From: Ancistrus triradiatus
Taxonomy: Eukaryota > Chordata > Actinopteri > Siluriformes > Loricariidae
Direction: 5' to 3'
DNA: 64,000 bases
Assembly: GCA_025084515.1 (NCBI GenBank)
Contig: JAJAGP010000282.1
Location: 186,001 to 250,000, forward strand
Part shown: positions 20,501 to 30,846 of the stretch, in pieces
How positions within the stretch are numbered: position 1 is the first letter of the stretch
How the letters are laid out: every line of letters begins with the position of its first letter
Program-made: the position numbers and the translations under genes
The notes under the pieces: generated by a model
Told to the model about the DNA's origin: nothing
Databases searched by the model: none
What the model saw: the letters and a program-made list of their open reading frames with translations, nothing else

Positions 20501-21957
20501 CTGAAAAGATAAATGTCTGACTTAGTGTAAAGAAAACTAAATTCTGATGAATTCTGTAACATGTCCGAAAAAAGCCAAGCTCTAAAGAACTTTGATTACC
20601 TCTTCTCTTTATTACAGCAATTAGGAGCTCCTTAGGTGGAACTGTATACACCAAGGCTGTGATTTATGAGTACTAAATTACTTCAGTACTCCTATATAAA
20701 GCTCTACAAAGTGTCATCAGTGATCGATTATGGCAATTAATTAAATACCCATGGCTTTCGAACAGAGACAGAAGTAAGTGCCACAGTAAGTAGTAGTTAA
20801 AACAGCACACCATCACAGCTAGCAAGAACTAGAACTGTGAAAATAACAAGAAATATCCATTATCCATTACTCATCATTCATCCATTATGATGGCCTTTAA
20901 CTTTAACAAAATGTACACCTTTTAGAAACCTCCATTATCCATCCCACACTGAGCCCCAGACCTGTTCATGGAAGACAGATAAAATGTGTTTGTGGTTCAT
21001 TTGTTTAGCCTGACAACGAAAATATGGAAGACATATAACCTTTAATAACATGTATTTAAAGGAAAAAAATATTCTCAACCCTAGAATCCAATTACAGTAC
21101 AAGTTCCTTAAAATATAAATGAGCTTAAAAGTAAAATATAAATAGTAACATGACATGATAAATAGTTTTGAAGGGAAGACAAATGTGAGATTAACCACAC
21201 AGACAGTAATTATTCACATATATTTTTCTTAAATACCTTTTTTTCTACTCATTGTTACCATGGGTGATAAATAATTATGGAGATGACTGGTAGTGCATTT
21301 GTATCACCTGTTTTTTTCAAGATTCGGGCAGTTTCACAATATGTCACTTCAAATAATAATTAAAAAATAAATAAAAAATCATTAAAAACAACAACAACAT
21401 TTCAAACATTAAGGCTTTGGTTACGTAAGGGTTACTTTGCCACACAAAAAAATGATATTTATACAACTGTAATTATGTGAACTGCAACGTATTAAAAACA
21501 GAACTTAAAAGAAGAGATATGCCCATTTTTGGATGAAGGATTTTCGCCCCCCACTAAGACATACCCTGTTGACCTATTTGACCATGATCTTTTGACTGTC
21601 TGTAGCAGGACCATGTCTTTGCCTAGGTAAATTGCTACTGTGTTCATAATGTCACCCCACTGCTTGCTTTTAGTGACATACGTAGTGCCTTCTTCACTTG
21701 CGCTACTGGTTGATGCCATCGAATTCAACGACCATAATCACATACACTCTTGCGGTTCCAACACGCTTTCTTCAGAGGTGATATACCAAGTTGCTAGTGT
21801 TGCCAACAGCAGCTCGGTAACCTTTGCAAAATATAGTCTTGACGAAGAGTGCACTGCCCAGCACGAATGTCCTCCCTTCTGTATCTTCTCACCATAATAC
21901 TGCACTGCTACTACTATTACCATCTACTATTGTGTGACACATCTTTATTGAAATACA
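20501..21957. other. Non-coding interval upstream of the ndst1 leader
   Basis: No exon or repeat family was recognised. It is probably the start of a 5' intron if the acceptor at 20501 is used; short ORFs here lack any recognisable domain. Confidence 0.4.
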
Positions 21958-22145
21958 GGGCGGCACGGTGGCTCAGTGGGTAGTGCCTCACAGCAGAAAG
22001 GTCCTGGGTTCAATCTCAAGATGGAGCGGCTTGGGTCCTTTCTGTGTGGAGTCTGCATGTCCTCCCCATTACTTTGGGTTCTCCGGTTTTCTCCCACAGT
22101 CCAATCACATGAACTAGGTTAATTGACTACGCTAAATCGGCATTG
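21958..22145 (+). repeat. 'GGCGGCACGGTGGCTCAGTGG' repeat
   Basis: It starts AGGGCGGCACGGTGGCTCAG with a B-box-like GGGTTCAATCTC, then GTGTGGAGTCTGCATGTCCT and TTCTCCCACAGTCCAATCAC. This is a widespread fish repeat with tRNA-like head features. Confidence 0.8.
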
Positions 22146-22164
22146 ACTTGAGGGTATATATATA

Positions 22165-23697
22165 CTGGTCCTTCTCAAAAAATTAGCATATTGTGATAAA
22201 GTTCATTCTTTTCTGTAATGTAATGATAACAATTTAACTTTCATATATTTTAGATTCATTGCACACCAACTGAAATATTTCAAGTCTTTTATTGTTTTAA
22301 TACTGATGATTTTGGCATACAGCTCATGAAAACCCAAAATTCCTATCTCACAAAATTAGCATATCATGAAAAGGTTCTCTAAACGAGCTATTAACCTAAT
22401 CATCTGAATTAACGAATTAACTCTAAACACCTGCAAAAGATTCCTGAGGCTTTTGAAAACTCCCAGCCTGGTTCATTACCCAAAACCGCAATCATGGGTA
22501 AGACTGCCGACCTGACTGCTGTCCAGAAGGCCATCATTGACACCCTCAAGCAAGAGGGTAAGACACAGAAAGAAATTTTTCTGAACCAATAGGCTGTTCC
22601 CAGAGTGCTGTATCAAGGCACCTCAGTGGGAAGTCTGTGGGAAGGAAAAAGTGTGGCAGAAAACGCTGCACAACGAGAACAGGTGACCGGACCCTGAGGA
22701 GGATTGTGGAGAAGGGCCGATTCCAGAGCCACCGTGCACAGGCGTGTGCAGGAAATGGGCTACAGGTGCCACATTCCCCAGGTCAAGCCACTTTTGAACC
22801 AGAAACAGCGGCAGAAGCGCCTGACCTGGGCTACAGAGAAGCAGCACTGGACTGTTGCTCAGTGGTCCAAAGTACTTTTTTCGGATGAAAGCAAATTTGG
22901 CATGTCAAATCGGAAATCAAGGTGGCCAGAGTCGTGGAGGAAGACTTGTGTTGAGAAATGAAATTGCCAAAATTTCTTTGTCCAGTTTCAATAATTACCC
23001 CCCTTCAGTGATGGTCTGAACGGGTTCCAGTCAGGCTGCTGGGTTGGTCCACTGTTTTTTATATCAAGGGCAAGGGTCCATGCATCTAGCTATCATGAGA
23101 GTTTTTTGGACACGTCATCATGCTTCCAATCGCTGAAAGCTTAGTGGAGATGAATAGTTTCATTTTTCAACCTGCCCACCGTGCCAAACGACTGGGTAAA
23201 TTATGGGGGTTTACACCCGACCATGGTATTACTGTTCTTCAATTGGCCTGCCAAACTCTCTCCCCTGACCTGAAACCCGATATAGAATCTGGTGGGGATA
23301 TTGTAAAATAAAGTTGATGATATTGCAAGACCCACCACTCATGGATGAGCTAATGCCGCTATCAAATCATCCTGGGCCTCCCATAACAACCTCCAGCATT
23401 GCCACAGGCTGATTGTCTCCATGCCACGCCAACATTGAAGCCAGTCATTTCTGCCAAAATGTAGTTCCCGACCAAGTATTGAGTGCATAAATGAACATAT
23501 ATCTGAAGGTTTGACTTCTTTGGTATTACACACTTTGGGCTTGTTAAATTGGTCGGAGGATGAACTATGCTAATTTTGTGAGATGGTTCCCAAAATCCAT
23601 CAGTATGAAACAATAAAGACTAAAATAAATTTCCGTTGGTGTGCAATTGATGTTAGAAATATTATGATGAAGGGTTTAAATTTTTCATCCATTCCTT
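22165..23697 (+). mobile_element. Tc1-like element, family 3 ('CTCAAAAAATTAGCATA')
   Basis: The left end CTGGTCCTTCTCAAAAAATT follows TA, and a right arm with GCTAATTTTGTGAGATGG (about 23568-23586) reaches about 23697. The left half is close to the usual form of the family; from about 22905 on, the sequence is full of small insertions. Confidence 0.85.
22494..23482 (+). pseudogene. Tc1 transposase, family 3, broken
   Basis: The start ATGGGTAAGACTGCCGAC is clear. A frameshift occurs at AAATTTTTCTGAACC, and a gap of roughly 50 bases lies at GATTCCAGAGCCACC. RCHIPQVKPLLNQKQRQK and VLFSDESKFGMS are readable before the frame is lost repeatedly after 22905. The NSPDLNP-like region is distorted by extra bases. 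Confidence 0.85.
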
Positions 23698-23739
23698 CCG
23701 GCTCACCTAGACTTACCTTTCTCTCGACTCCCAATAGTT

Positions 23740-23965
23740 CCTGCCATGGTTGGGGGCTATATCTCGCGTTGCGCTCAGTGGTGTGCTCGTCGGGTGCGTC
23801 GCGGCGACCGTCTTCAGTGGTGTTCCCTTGATTCCCCGTTTTTTGTTTTTCGGTCTCCCTTGGTCCTTGCAGGGGCGCCTGTGGATCCCTCCCGCCACTC
23901 CCCCCCCGGCCCCCCATTATCCGGTTGGCACCTGCCCGCCTGTTCTTCTGTCCTGTCTTGCGTAG
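23740..23965. other. GC-rich block of unknown origin
   Basis: The sequence suddenly becomes GC- and CpG-rich (CTCGTCGGGTGCGTCGCGGC, CCCCCCCCGGCCCCCC) between AT-rich repeats. Overlapping ORFs occur on both strands, but none has a domain that I recognise. It could be part of a retroelement or an assembly insertion. Confidence 0.4.
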
Positions 23966-24445
23966 CACAGCCAGTGAATGCAGAAAAAAACTTTAAAAAA
24001 TAATTATATTTGCACAACCCACAAAACATTTTTTTTTTCACAATCACTCTCTCTATTTTTTTTATAAACAGGAGAGGCAATATCGTATAATCTTGTGTGC
24101 AGGCTATTTAATCAACGGCCATTTTACACTGGATGCTGTTCAATTCAACAAGTAAAGAGCAAATCCATAAGGGGTGCTTGAAAGTTTGTAAACCCTCTAG
24201 AAATTTTCTATATTTCATTTCTGTCTTTCTGTCATAAGATATAACACAAAAACATCAGCGGTATTTCAACACACAAGTCCTAAAAGTAGATAAAGAGTTA
24301 AACCAATGAGACAAAATTATACTTGGTCATTTATTTTATGCCGGAAAATGATCCAAAAGACAAATTAAGTAGTGGGTGCAAAAGTATGTGTTAACCTCTA
24401 GGATGTAGCAGTTAATTTGAAGGTGAAAATTAGAGTCGGTGGTTA

Positions 24446-25050
24446 TGATCCACCGAAAAGCCAAAACAGGAATTGATGCTTCCAAAATCAAGTGTTTTTT
24501 AAACCCTTTTCAATCCATTTCTTCTCTCACCCCACAAAATTAACATGAGATTTTCAAACACTTTAATTATAAGATAAGCTGTTATGTTAAGAGTTTGCCC
24601 ATCTGTATGTTGATGTTTAGTGTTTCATTAATGTTTAACATTACCAATACTTATCATAAAGGTGGGATCTTCCATGCATCAGGTTCTACGATATACCTGC
24701 AGCCTGCCGTCATTTAACACTTATGCCTGTGACCTGTGTGTCGGAACATATCCCGCCAACCTTAAAATAATGGACCACCGTCTGACAATACAACTCCATT
24801 ATTCGATAAACTGTGTCTTCCACAGTGTTGATTTTCTGGGATTCCTGGAACAATGTTATTTCTATGGTAGCCTACTTGTTAAGATACTGGACTATAACAA
24901 AAGGTCCAGGGTTTTCCAAAATCCCAACCTCCTGCCCAATCTGCCCACTGTGTGTACTTGAAGCAATGCCCCGTTAACCCACAATTGCTTTGATTTTTAG
25001 ATTGTATCAATTGTAACTCGCTCTGGATAAGGGCGTTCTGCTAAATTTCT
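24446..25050 (+). mobile_element. MITE-B fragment carrying a SINE, inside the Tc1
   Basis: It runs parallel to 26900-27473: AGCCAAAACAGGAATTGATG, CCTGCAGCC near the middle, ACAATACAACTCCATTA, and the same SINE junction (GTTATTTCTATGGTAGCCT). It has no MITE tips. Confidence 0.75.
24868..25050 (+). repeat. tRNA-derived SINE, error-rich copy
   Basis: GGTAGCCTACTTGTTAAGAT to CTCTGGATAAGGGCGTTCTG. Extra bases occur in many short runs (GGGTTTTCCAAAATCCC for the usual GGGTTCAAATCCC). Confidence 0.85.
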
Positions 25051-25592
25051 TTAAATTTGTTTTCAAATCAAAGGGATTCAATCATGTGTGAGTGGGCCCA
25101 CCCTGTTTTTTATTTTAAAGAACATGGAAACATTAAAGTCCTTGCTTTTCACAACATGTTTGTGGAAGTGTATCATGTACGAACAAAGGGATTTCTGAGA
25201 ACCAGAATCAGCAAAAACAGGTCCAAACCATGCTACTACTCGGGGACCACCATGTGTTTTCCCACACACAGTTGGATTAAGAACGGTTTCTTCTGCTGGA
25301 ATCAGTGTTTTCCTTTCTTCCAAAACATAAGCTTTTCTTCTTTAAAAAACCAAAAATTTCTATTTGGTCTCATCCATCCACAAAACATTCTTCCAGTAGC
25401 CTTCTGGCTTGTCCACGGTGATTTTTATTCAAAACTGCAGACGAGCAGCAATGTTCTTTTTTGGAAGCAGTTGGGGCTTTCTCCTTGCAACCCAGCCATG
25501 CACAACCCATTGTTGTTCCTGGTGTTCTTTCTGTCTGATGGTGGACTCATGTAACATTAACATTAGCCAATGTGAGAGAGCCCTTCAGTTTC

Positions 25593-25850
25593 TTAGAAGT
25601 TTAACCTGGAGTTCTTTGTGACCCTTTCCACTATTACAATTCCTTGCTCCTTGGCTGATCTTGTTGGATCGACCACTCCTCTGGGGCGGGTAACAAGTTT
25701 CTTGAAATTACCATTTTGTACACAATCTTTCTTGAATTTGTTATTGTGGAGTCCAAACTCTTTAGAGATGGTTTTGTAACCTTTTCCAGCCTGATGAGCA
25801 TCAACAACTCTTTTTCTGAGGTCCTCAGAAATCTCCTTTGTTCGTGCCAT
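25593..25850 (-). pseudogene. Tc1 transposase N-terminus, family 1
   Basis: It reads MARTKEISEDLRKRVVDAHQ and KGYKTISKEFGLHN, then degenerates. It is the helix-turn-helix part of a reverse-oriented copy. The catalytic remains lie further left (25230-25560) in broken frames. Confidence 0.85.
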
Positions 25851-26710
25851 GATACACTTCCACAAACGTGTGTTGTGAAGAGCAGACTTTGATAGATCCC
25901 TGTTCTTTAAATAAAACAGGGTGCCCACTCACACCTGATTGTCATCCCACTGACTGAAAACACCTGACTCTAATTTCACCTTCAAATTAACTGCTAATCC
26001 TAGAGGTTCACATATTTTTGCCACTCTCTAATATGTAATATTGGATCATTTTCCTCAATAAAATAGTATAATATTATAATATAAGACCAAGTATAATATT
26101 TTTGGGATAATCGGATGATGTTTTAGGTCATATTTATGCAGAAATATAGAAAATACTAAAGGGTTCACAAACTTTCAAGCACCACTGTATAAGGAAGCAT
26201 CTTAATTTGTTAAAATAGTGATTAGGACACCACTTCGAACACAGCCTAGAAATATGGGTTGCTTCAAGTTTCAAGTAAAAAATGAGTGCCAGCAACACAC
26301 TAATTATTTGGCAGCCCTCATTTAAACTCATGTAAGCCTTTATTGGCTCAGCAATAACGAATGTGCAAATATAACAAAATTTACAATTACAAGAAAACAA
26401 TCTCCCATTTAAGCTTTACAGTTTCAACTTCCGAACATATTTTATACCCCTTCATTGCAAATAAATTGAGTTTCAGGCTCTACTATTTTCAGATGCTCAG
26501 TCAGCTGCATATAGGAGCTCGTGGTTGTTAAGTATTGAGGATTAAACTCAATTAGGTTCTGAAACTCTAGCCTTACAGATGTTAATATGTGAAATTCAGC
26601 AAATAAAGATAAATGGTGCATTACCATTATCAGGTGTGTCACAAATTATTACATATAATTCAGTCAAGGACCAAACTTTGGCAGAAGTCCGTTGCTCAAC
26701 AGAACATGTA

Positions 26711-27585
26711 CAGTGGTGCCTCGGTTCTTGACCACCTTGGAAACTCGATTCACGATTCTCTATACAGTGATTCAGTGGTTCAGATTCACAACATCTCCTC
26801 GCTCAGAGAAATCGTTGCCGTTCATTGTGTTTTTTCTTTAGTTTTAACATCACAGTACTGTGCTCTTAATGCAAAAATAAACTCATGGTCCTAAAAATCA
26901 ATTTATTAAGAGCCAACCAAAAGCAAAACAGGAATTGAATGCTCCAAAACATGCAGAGTGTTTTACACTTTCAATCCATTTCTCACAAAATTACATGAGA
27001 TTTTCAACACTTTTTATAAGATAAGCTTTATGTTAATGATTTTGCCCATCTGTATGTTGATGTTAGTGTTTCATTAATGTGTTAACATTACCATACTTAT
27101 CATAAGGTGGAATCTCCATGCATAGGTGCTACGATATACCTGCAGTCATTTAACTTATGATGGAATTGTCGGAACATATCCCCAACTTAAATCAGGGAGC
27201 ACCTCTACAATACAACTCCATTAATGCATATAATGTCTTCCACAGTGTGGATTTTCTGGGAGTCTGGAACAGGTTATTTCTATGGTAGCCTAGCGGTTAA
27301 GGTACTGGACTCTGGACCAGAAGGTCCAGGGTTCAAATCCCACCTCTGCCAAGCTGCCACTGTTGGGTCCTTGAGCAACACCCTTAACCCACAATTGCTT
27401 GGATTGTAAGACTGTATCAATTGGAAGTCGCTCTGGATAAGGGCGTCTGCTAAATGCTGTAAATGTAAATGTAATTCAATTTACATGATTCCTTATGGGA
27501 AAAATTTGTCGGTACTTTTCGGTCATTTTCGGTTCTCGACAAGCATTCTGAAACTAATTAACGATTTTTAACCAAGATACCACTG
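26711..27585 (+). mobile_element. MITE-B, complete, with nested SINE
   Basis: The inverted tips CAGTGGTGCCTCGGTTCTTG and AACCAAGATACCACTG are flanked by TA. The interior has no transposase. It is related to 44497-45224, 8175-8705 and 24446-25050. The SINE at 27287-27473 is inserted in it. Confidence 0.88.
27287..27473 (+). repeat. tRNA-derived SINE, complete
   Basis: A-box-like TAGCCTAGCGGTTAAGG and B box GGTTCAAATCC show tRNA ancestry. The body is CACTGTTGGGTCCTTGAGCA and the tail CTCTGGATAAGGGCGTCTGC then TAAATGTAAATG. It is the best copy of the family in the window, about 187 bp. Confidence 0.93.
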
Positions 27586-27595
27586 TAATGCATAA

Positions 27596-28960
27596 CTTTA
27601 ATGGATCCAGCTTCTCCTATGCACTCAACAATAACTCTGTTGGTCAGTAAACGCATTGGCTATTTTTTTTAAAATACTCTAAATATATTATTGAGAATAG
27701 AAACCCAAGATTACACACTTCCAAAGGGAAAACTGTTATATATGGCACCATGAGCAGTGTTTAATGTCTAAAGTCTTCGCTCACAGCTGAGGAAACATTA
27801 TGTGCAATATTTGGCAATTAGATTCTGACCTAATGTGTTTTGCAGGATACCTGGGAGCTAGAAATATCAGGAAGATATTAAAGCAACTTCACCAAAAGAG
27901 GCATTTATATTCAATTCAATTCCCCTTGTCCCATATGTAGTCGATCAGCCGAGAAATGTTTGCTGTCTAAAATTCTCTTCTTTCATTGTGCACTGTGCTA
28001 CGAGGCTAATTTGCTTCAGGTGGCCTAGGGTTATATTCAGGTACTCATTTATGAAAAAAGCAAAGGGTTATAAAGTGTCCATGTGTGAAGAAGAAGAGCA
28101 TCACAAAACAGGGCAAACCAAAAAGCACTATAAACACGCCAGCACACAATATCTATTTAGTCTCTGAAGAGGAGGAGAAGCACCGAGCGTGTGTTTGCAT
28201 ATCAAAAACAGGTTAATGAGACAGGAAGATACACAGGCACACACTTCATCAACAAGGACAAATCTCCAAGATAAGACCTACAAAAAGCCTCTGCAGTTTT
28301 GTGTATTGCCATGTGTGTCCATAGCAGGTGGGGGCAGGGGAGTGCAGGAGGAAGGGAGGCATGGAGGGAGAGAGGTCTCAGGGAGAATTTGCATATATTT
28401 CACAGAGCTTTATGAAGGGATGTGAGAAAGTGGGGCAGTGCAATTGCTTCCACTTCTGTCGGGATATAAAGCTAATGCATTAAGCAGCGCCACTAGAGCA
28501 GCTTCTTATAAAACTTTCAGAGAATCAATCTATCTGAAGCTTTTCTGAGCTCAATTTCAAACACGGTAAGCCCAAAGGAGCCTTTAATGATCCCTTGGAT
28601 CACCCAAAATAGCAGGTTGGTTATTATAAAATGATTACTGTGAGCTTCGGATACCTGAGTGTGATATGATTCTGTGATTTATGGTACATATATTAATTCA
28701 ATACAACTCCAAGCACAATTGTTTCAACAATCTACAAAAAATAAAAGCTTATATATAAAGCTGATGGTGCTGCAACAGTGACGCCTGCCAGTTCTGTGAT
28801 TGACAGACATCTTGACCAGTGCATACTTTATCCTGCAAAGTATCTTCCAGGGACAGAAGATGTTCACCAGTGACCAGGAAAAGTAGGGATAAAATAATCA
28901 AAAAGATCAACAAAAGTCTGTGACCTCAATATCATCTATTTCTATTGTGTTTTTTTTAAT
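27596..28960. other. Non-repetitive interval, possible regulatory sequence
   Basis: No transposon was recognised. The part at about 28030-28580 has balanced composition (for example GAGCGTGTGTTTGCATATCA, GCAGCGCCACTAGAGCAGC). No exon is supported. Confidence 0.35.
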
Positions 28961-28964
28961 ACAC

Positions 28965-29460
28965 ACATATAATATCTAAGGGCAATCCCAAACAACAGCG
29001 GAAAGGAAAAACTCTCTAAACATTATAAGGAATAAACCTTGGGAGGACCAAGACTCAAAAAAGGGACCCAACCTCCTTGGTTGGCTTAGATGATAAATGT
29101 AAGATTGAAACTAATTTATCTAGTCAAATAAGTCTGCAGTAATAGTTCAAAGAAGAGAAACTATGTAAATATTATCAGATAAATAAAATATTAAATCAAA
29201 TAACGCTAAAAAAATTGAATATTGGCATAATTTAGTCTGATACACAGAGCCACATTAGGATCTTGAGTCCTTGGCAGGAAAGTCCATGGCAGCACTTCAT
29301 CCCAAGCCAACCGGAAGGAGAGAGTTACTGCCCTCTGGTGTGGCCTGGGCATAGTGAGGCTTGAGCTGATGATGAAAACAACTTGAGTGGAGAGGAGGAA
29401 CATCTTAGCGTGTGCGGCTGGTACTGCCCAATACTGATCCAATCCTGACTGCAATAACGC
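28965..29460 (+). repeat. Repeat E, long copy
   Basis: ATATCTAAGGGCAATCCCAA, GGACCAAGACTCAAAAAAGG and ACCCAACCTCCTTGG match the other copies. The tail (ATATTGGCATAATTTAGTCT, ACTGCCCTCTGGTGTG) is also found at 58260 and, in reverse, at 4520. A reverse ORF here is a by-product. Confidence 0.8.
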
Positions 29461-29461
29461 C

Positions 29462-30143
29462 CCTGACAAAAATCATGGAATCACTACACTTTTAGAATGT
29501 CGCCACCCACAAGGCAGCTGTCAACTGAAACTATAAAACTTCTTCAAGATGGAAATTCAACCTTGAGTGTGGGAAAAGATTCTGGTTGTTCCCAGTCAGC
29601 TATGTCTATAATTTGGTGCACGTACAAACAAAATGGAAAGGTTATAAGAAAGAAAATATATGTGTAGCTCAACTAAGATGTCTAAGTAAACCCAATGCAA
29701 TATGCCTTGAAACCAGAAAATGCACAACAAAACTAATGTGAAAGAAAGAGGTGGAAAAGATTCAATGTTTGAGACAGAACTATAAGAAATTGGCTGAATG
29801 AAATGGGATTTCCATATGGAAAAGCCAAACAAAAACCATTACTAACACCCAAACAGCTGAAAACAAGGTTATAGTGTGCTAATGAGGAGCAATCATGGAG
29901 TTCAGACAATTGGATGAAACTGATATTCAGCAATGCATCACAAATCTACACTGGCCAAGAAGATGATGCTGGAACGTTCATCATGTGTCTTTCTAATAAA
30001 TCATGAGTGATGAAAGGTGACTGTCTGAAGAAAACAATCGAATATACACAGTCACAATATATTCCCAGACATTTATTATCTGTGGTCGCATGTTAGGTAC
30101 TGAGCCAAGAGAGACGGCAATCATTGCCTAAACAGTCAACACA
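29462..30143 (+). mobile_element. Tc1-like element, family 5, truncated
   Basis: It starts CCCCTGACAAAAATCATGGA and shows transposase remains readable in shifted frames (KLLQDGNSTLSVGKDSGCSQ, then IIWCTYKQNGKVIRKK). It is cut at about 30143, where a family 1 fragment begins. Confidence 0.75.
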
Positions 30144-30846
30144 CAAGTATCCCATCTGTGTAACATGGTGGTGGTAGGATCATGGTTTGGGCCTGTTTTG
30201 ATGCATCTGGGCCAGGACGGCTTGCCATCATTGATGGAACAATGAATTCTGAATTATATCAGAGAATTCTAAAGGAAAATATCAGGACATCTGTCCATGG
30301 ACTGAATCTCAAGAGAAGGTGGGTCATGCAGCAAGACACCGACCCTAAGCACACAAGTCGTTCTACCAAAGAATGGTTACAGAAGAATAAAGTTCATGTT
30401 CTGGAATGGCCAAGTAAAAGTCCTGACCTTAATCCAATCGAAATGTTGCGGAAGGACCTGAAGTGAGCAGTTAATGTGAGGAAACCCACCAACATCCCAG
30501 AGCTGAAGCTGTTCTGTACGGAGGAATGGGCTAAAATTCCTCCAAGTCGGTGTGCAGGACTGATTGACATTTGCAGAAAACGTTTAGTTGCAGTTATTGC
30601 TGCACAGGGGGGTCACACCAGATACTGAAAGTAAAGGTTCATATACTTTTGTCACTCACTAATATGTAATATTGGACTGTTTTCCTCAATAAATAAATGA
30701 CCAAGAATAATATTTTTATCTCATTTGTTTAACTGGGTTCTCTTTATCTACTTTTAGGACTTGCGTGAAAATCTGATGATGTTTTAGGTCATATTAATGC
30801 AGAAATATAGAAAATTATAGGGTTCACAGATTTTCAAGTACCCCTG
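30144..30846 (+). mobile_element. Tc1 family 1, 3' half
   Basis: It begins inside the transposase (ATCCCATCTGTGTAACATGG) and runs to the right tip TTTTCAAGTACCCCTG before TA. The left half is missing. Confidence 0.9.
30182..30618 (+). pseudogene. Tc1 transposase C-terminal half, family 1
   Basis: An open stretch of 94 codons reads MVWACFDASGPGRLAIIDGT, MQQDTDPKHTSRSTKEWL and KSPDLNPIEMLRKDLK, then a TGA stops it (30463-30465). The rest (NIPELKLFCTEEWAKIPPS) follows in the same direction. It has two of the three catalytic positions (QQD and NPIE) but no N-terminal part. Confidence 0.9.

Larger units (their letters stand above)
24172..26187. mobile_element. Composite Tc1 family 1 copy with insert
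   Basis: The left tip GTGCTTGAAAGTTTGTAAAC and 5' region run forward (24172-24445). MITE-B/SINE material follows (24446-25050), then the forward 5' part continues (25055-25205: GTGTGAGTGGGCCCACCC to GATTTCTGAG). From about 25206 to 26187 the sequence is family 1 in reverse, ending TTTCAAGCACCACTG plus TA. Two 5' halves therefore face each other. Most of it is rich in single-base insertions until about 25745. Confidence 0.75.

Noticed and set aside
27287..27473. Functional tRNA gene
   Set aside because: A and B boxes are present, but the fold is not a full tRNA, and the unit recurs ten times with a SINE tail.
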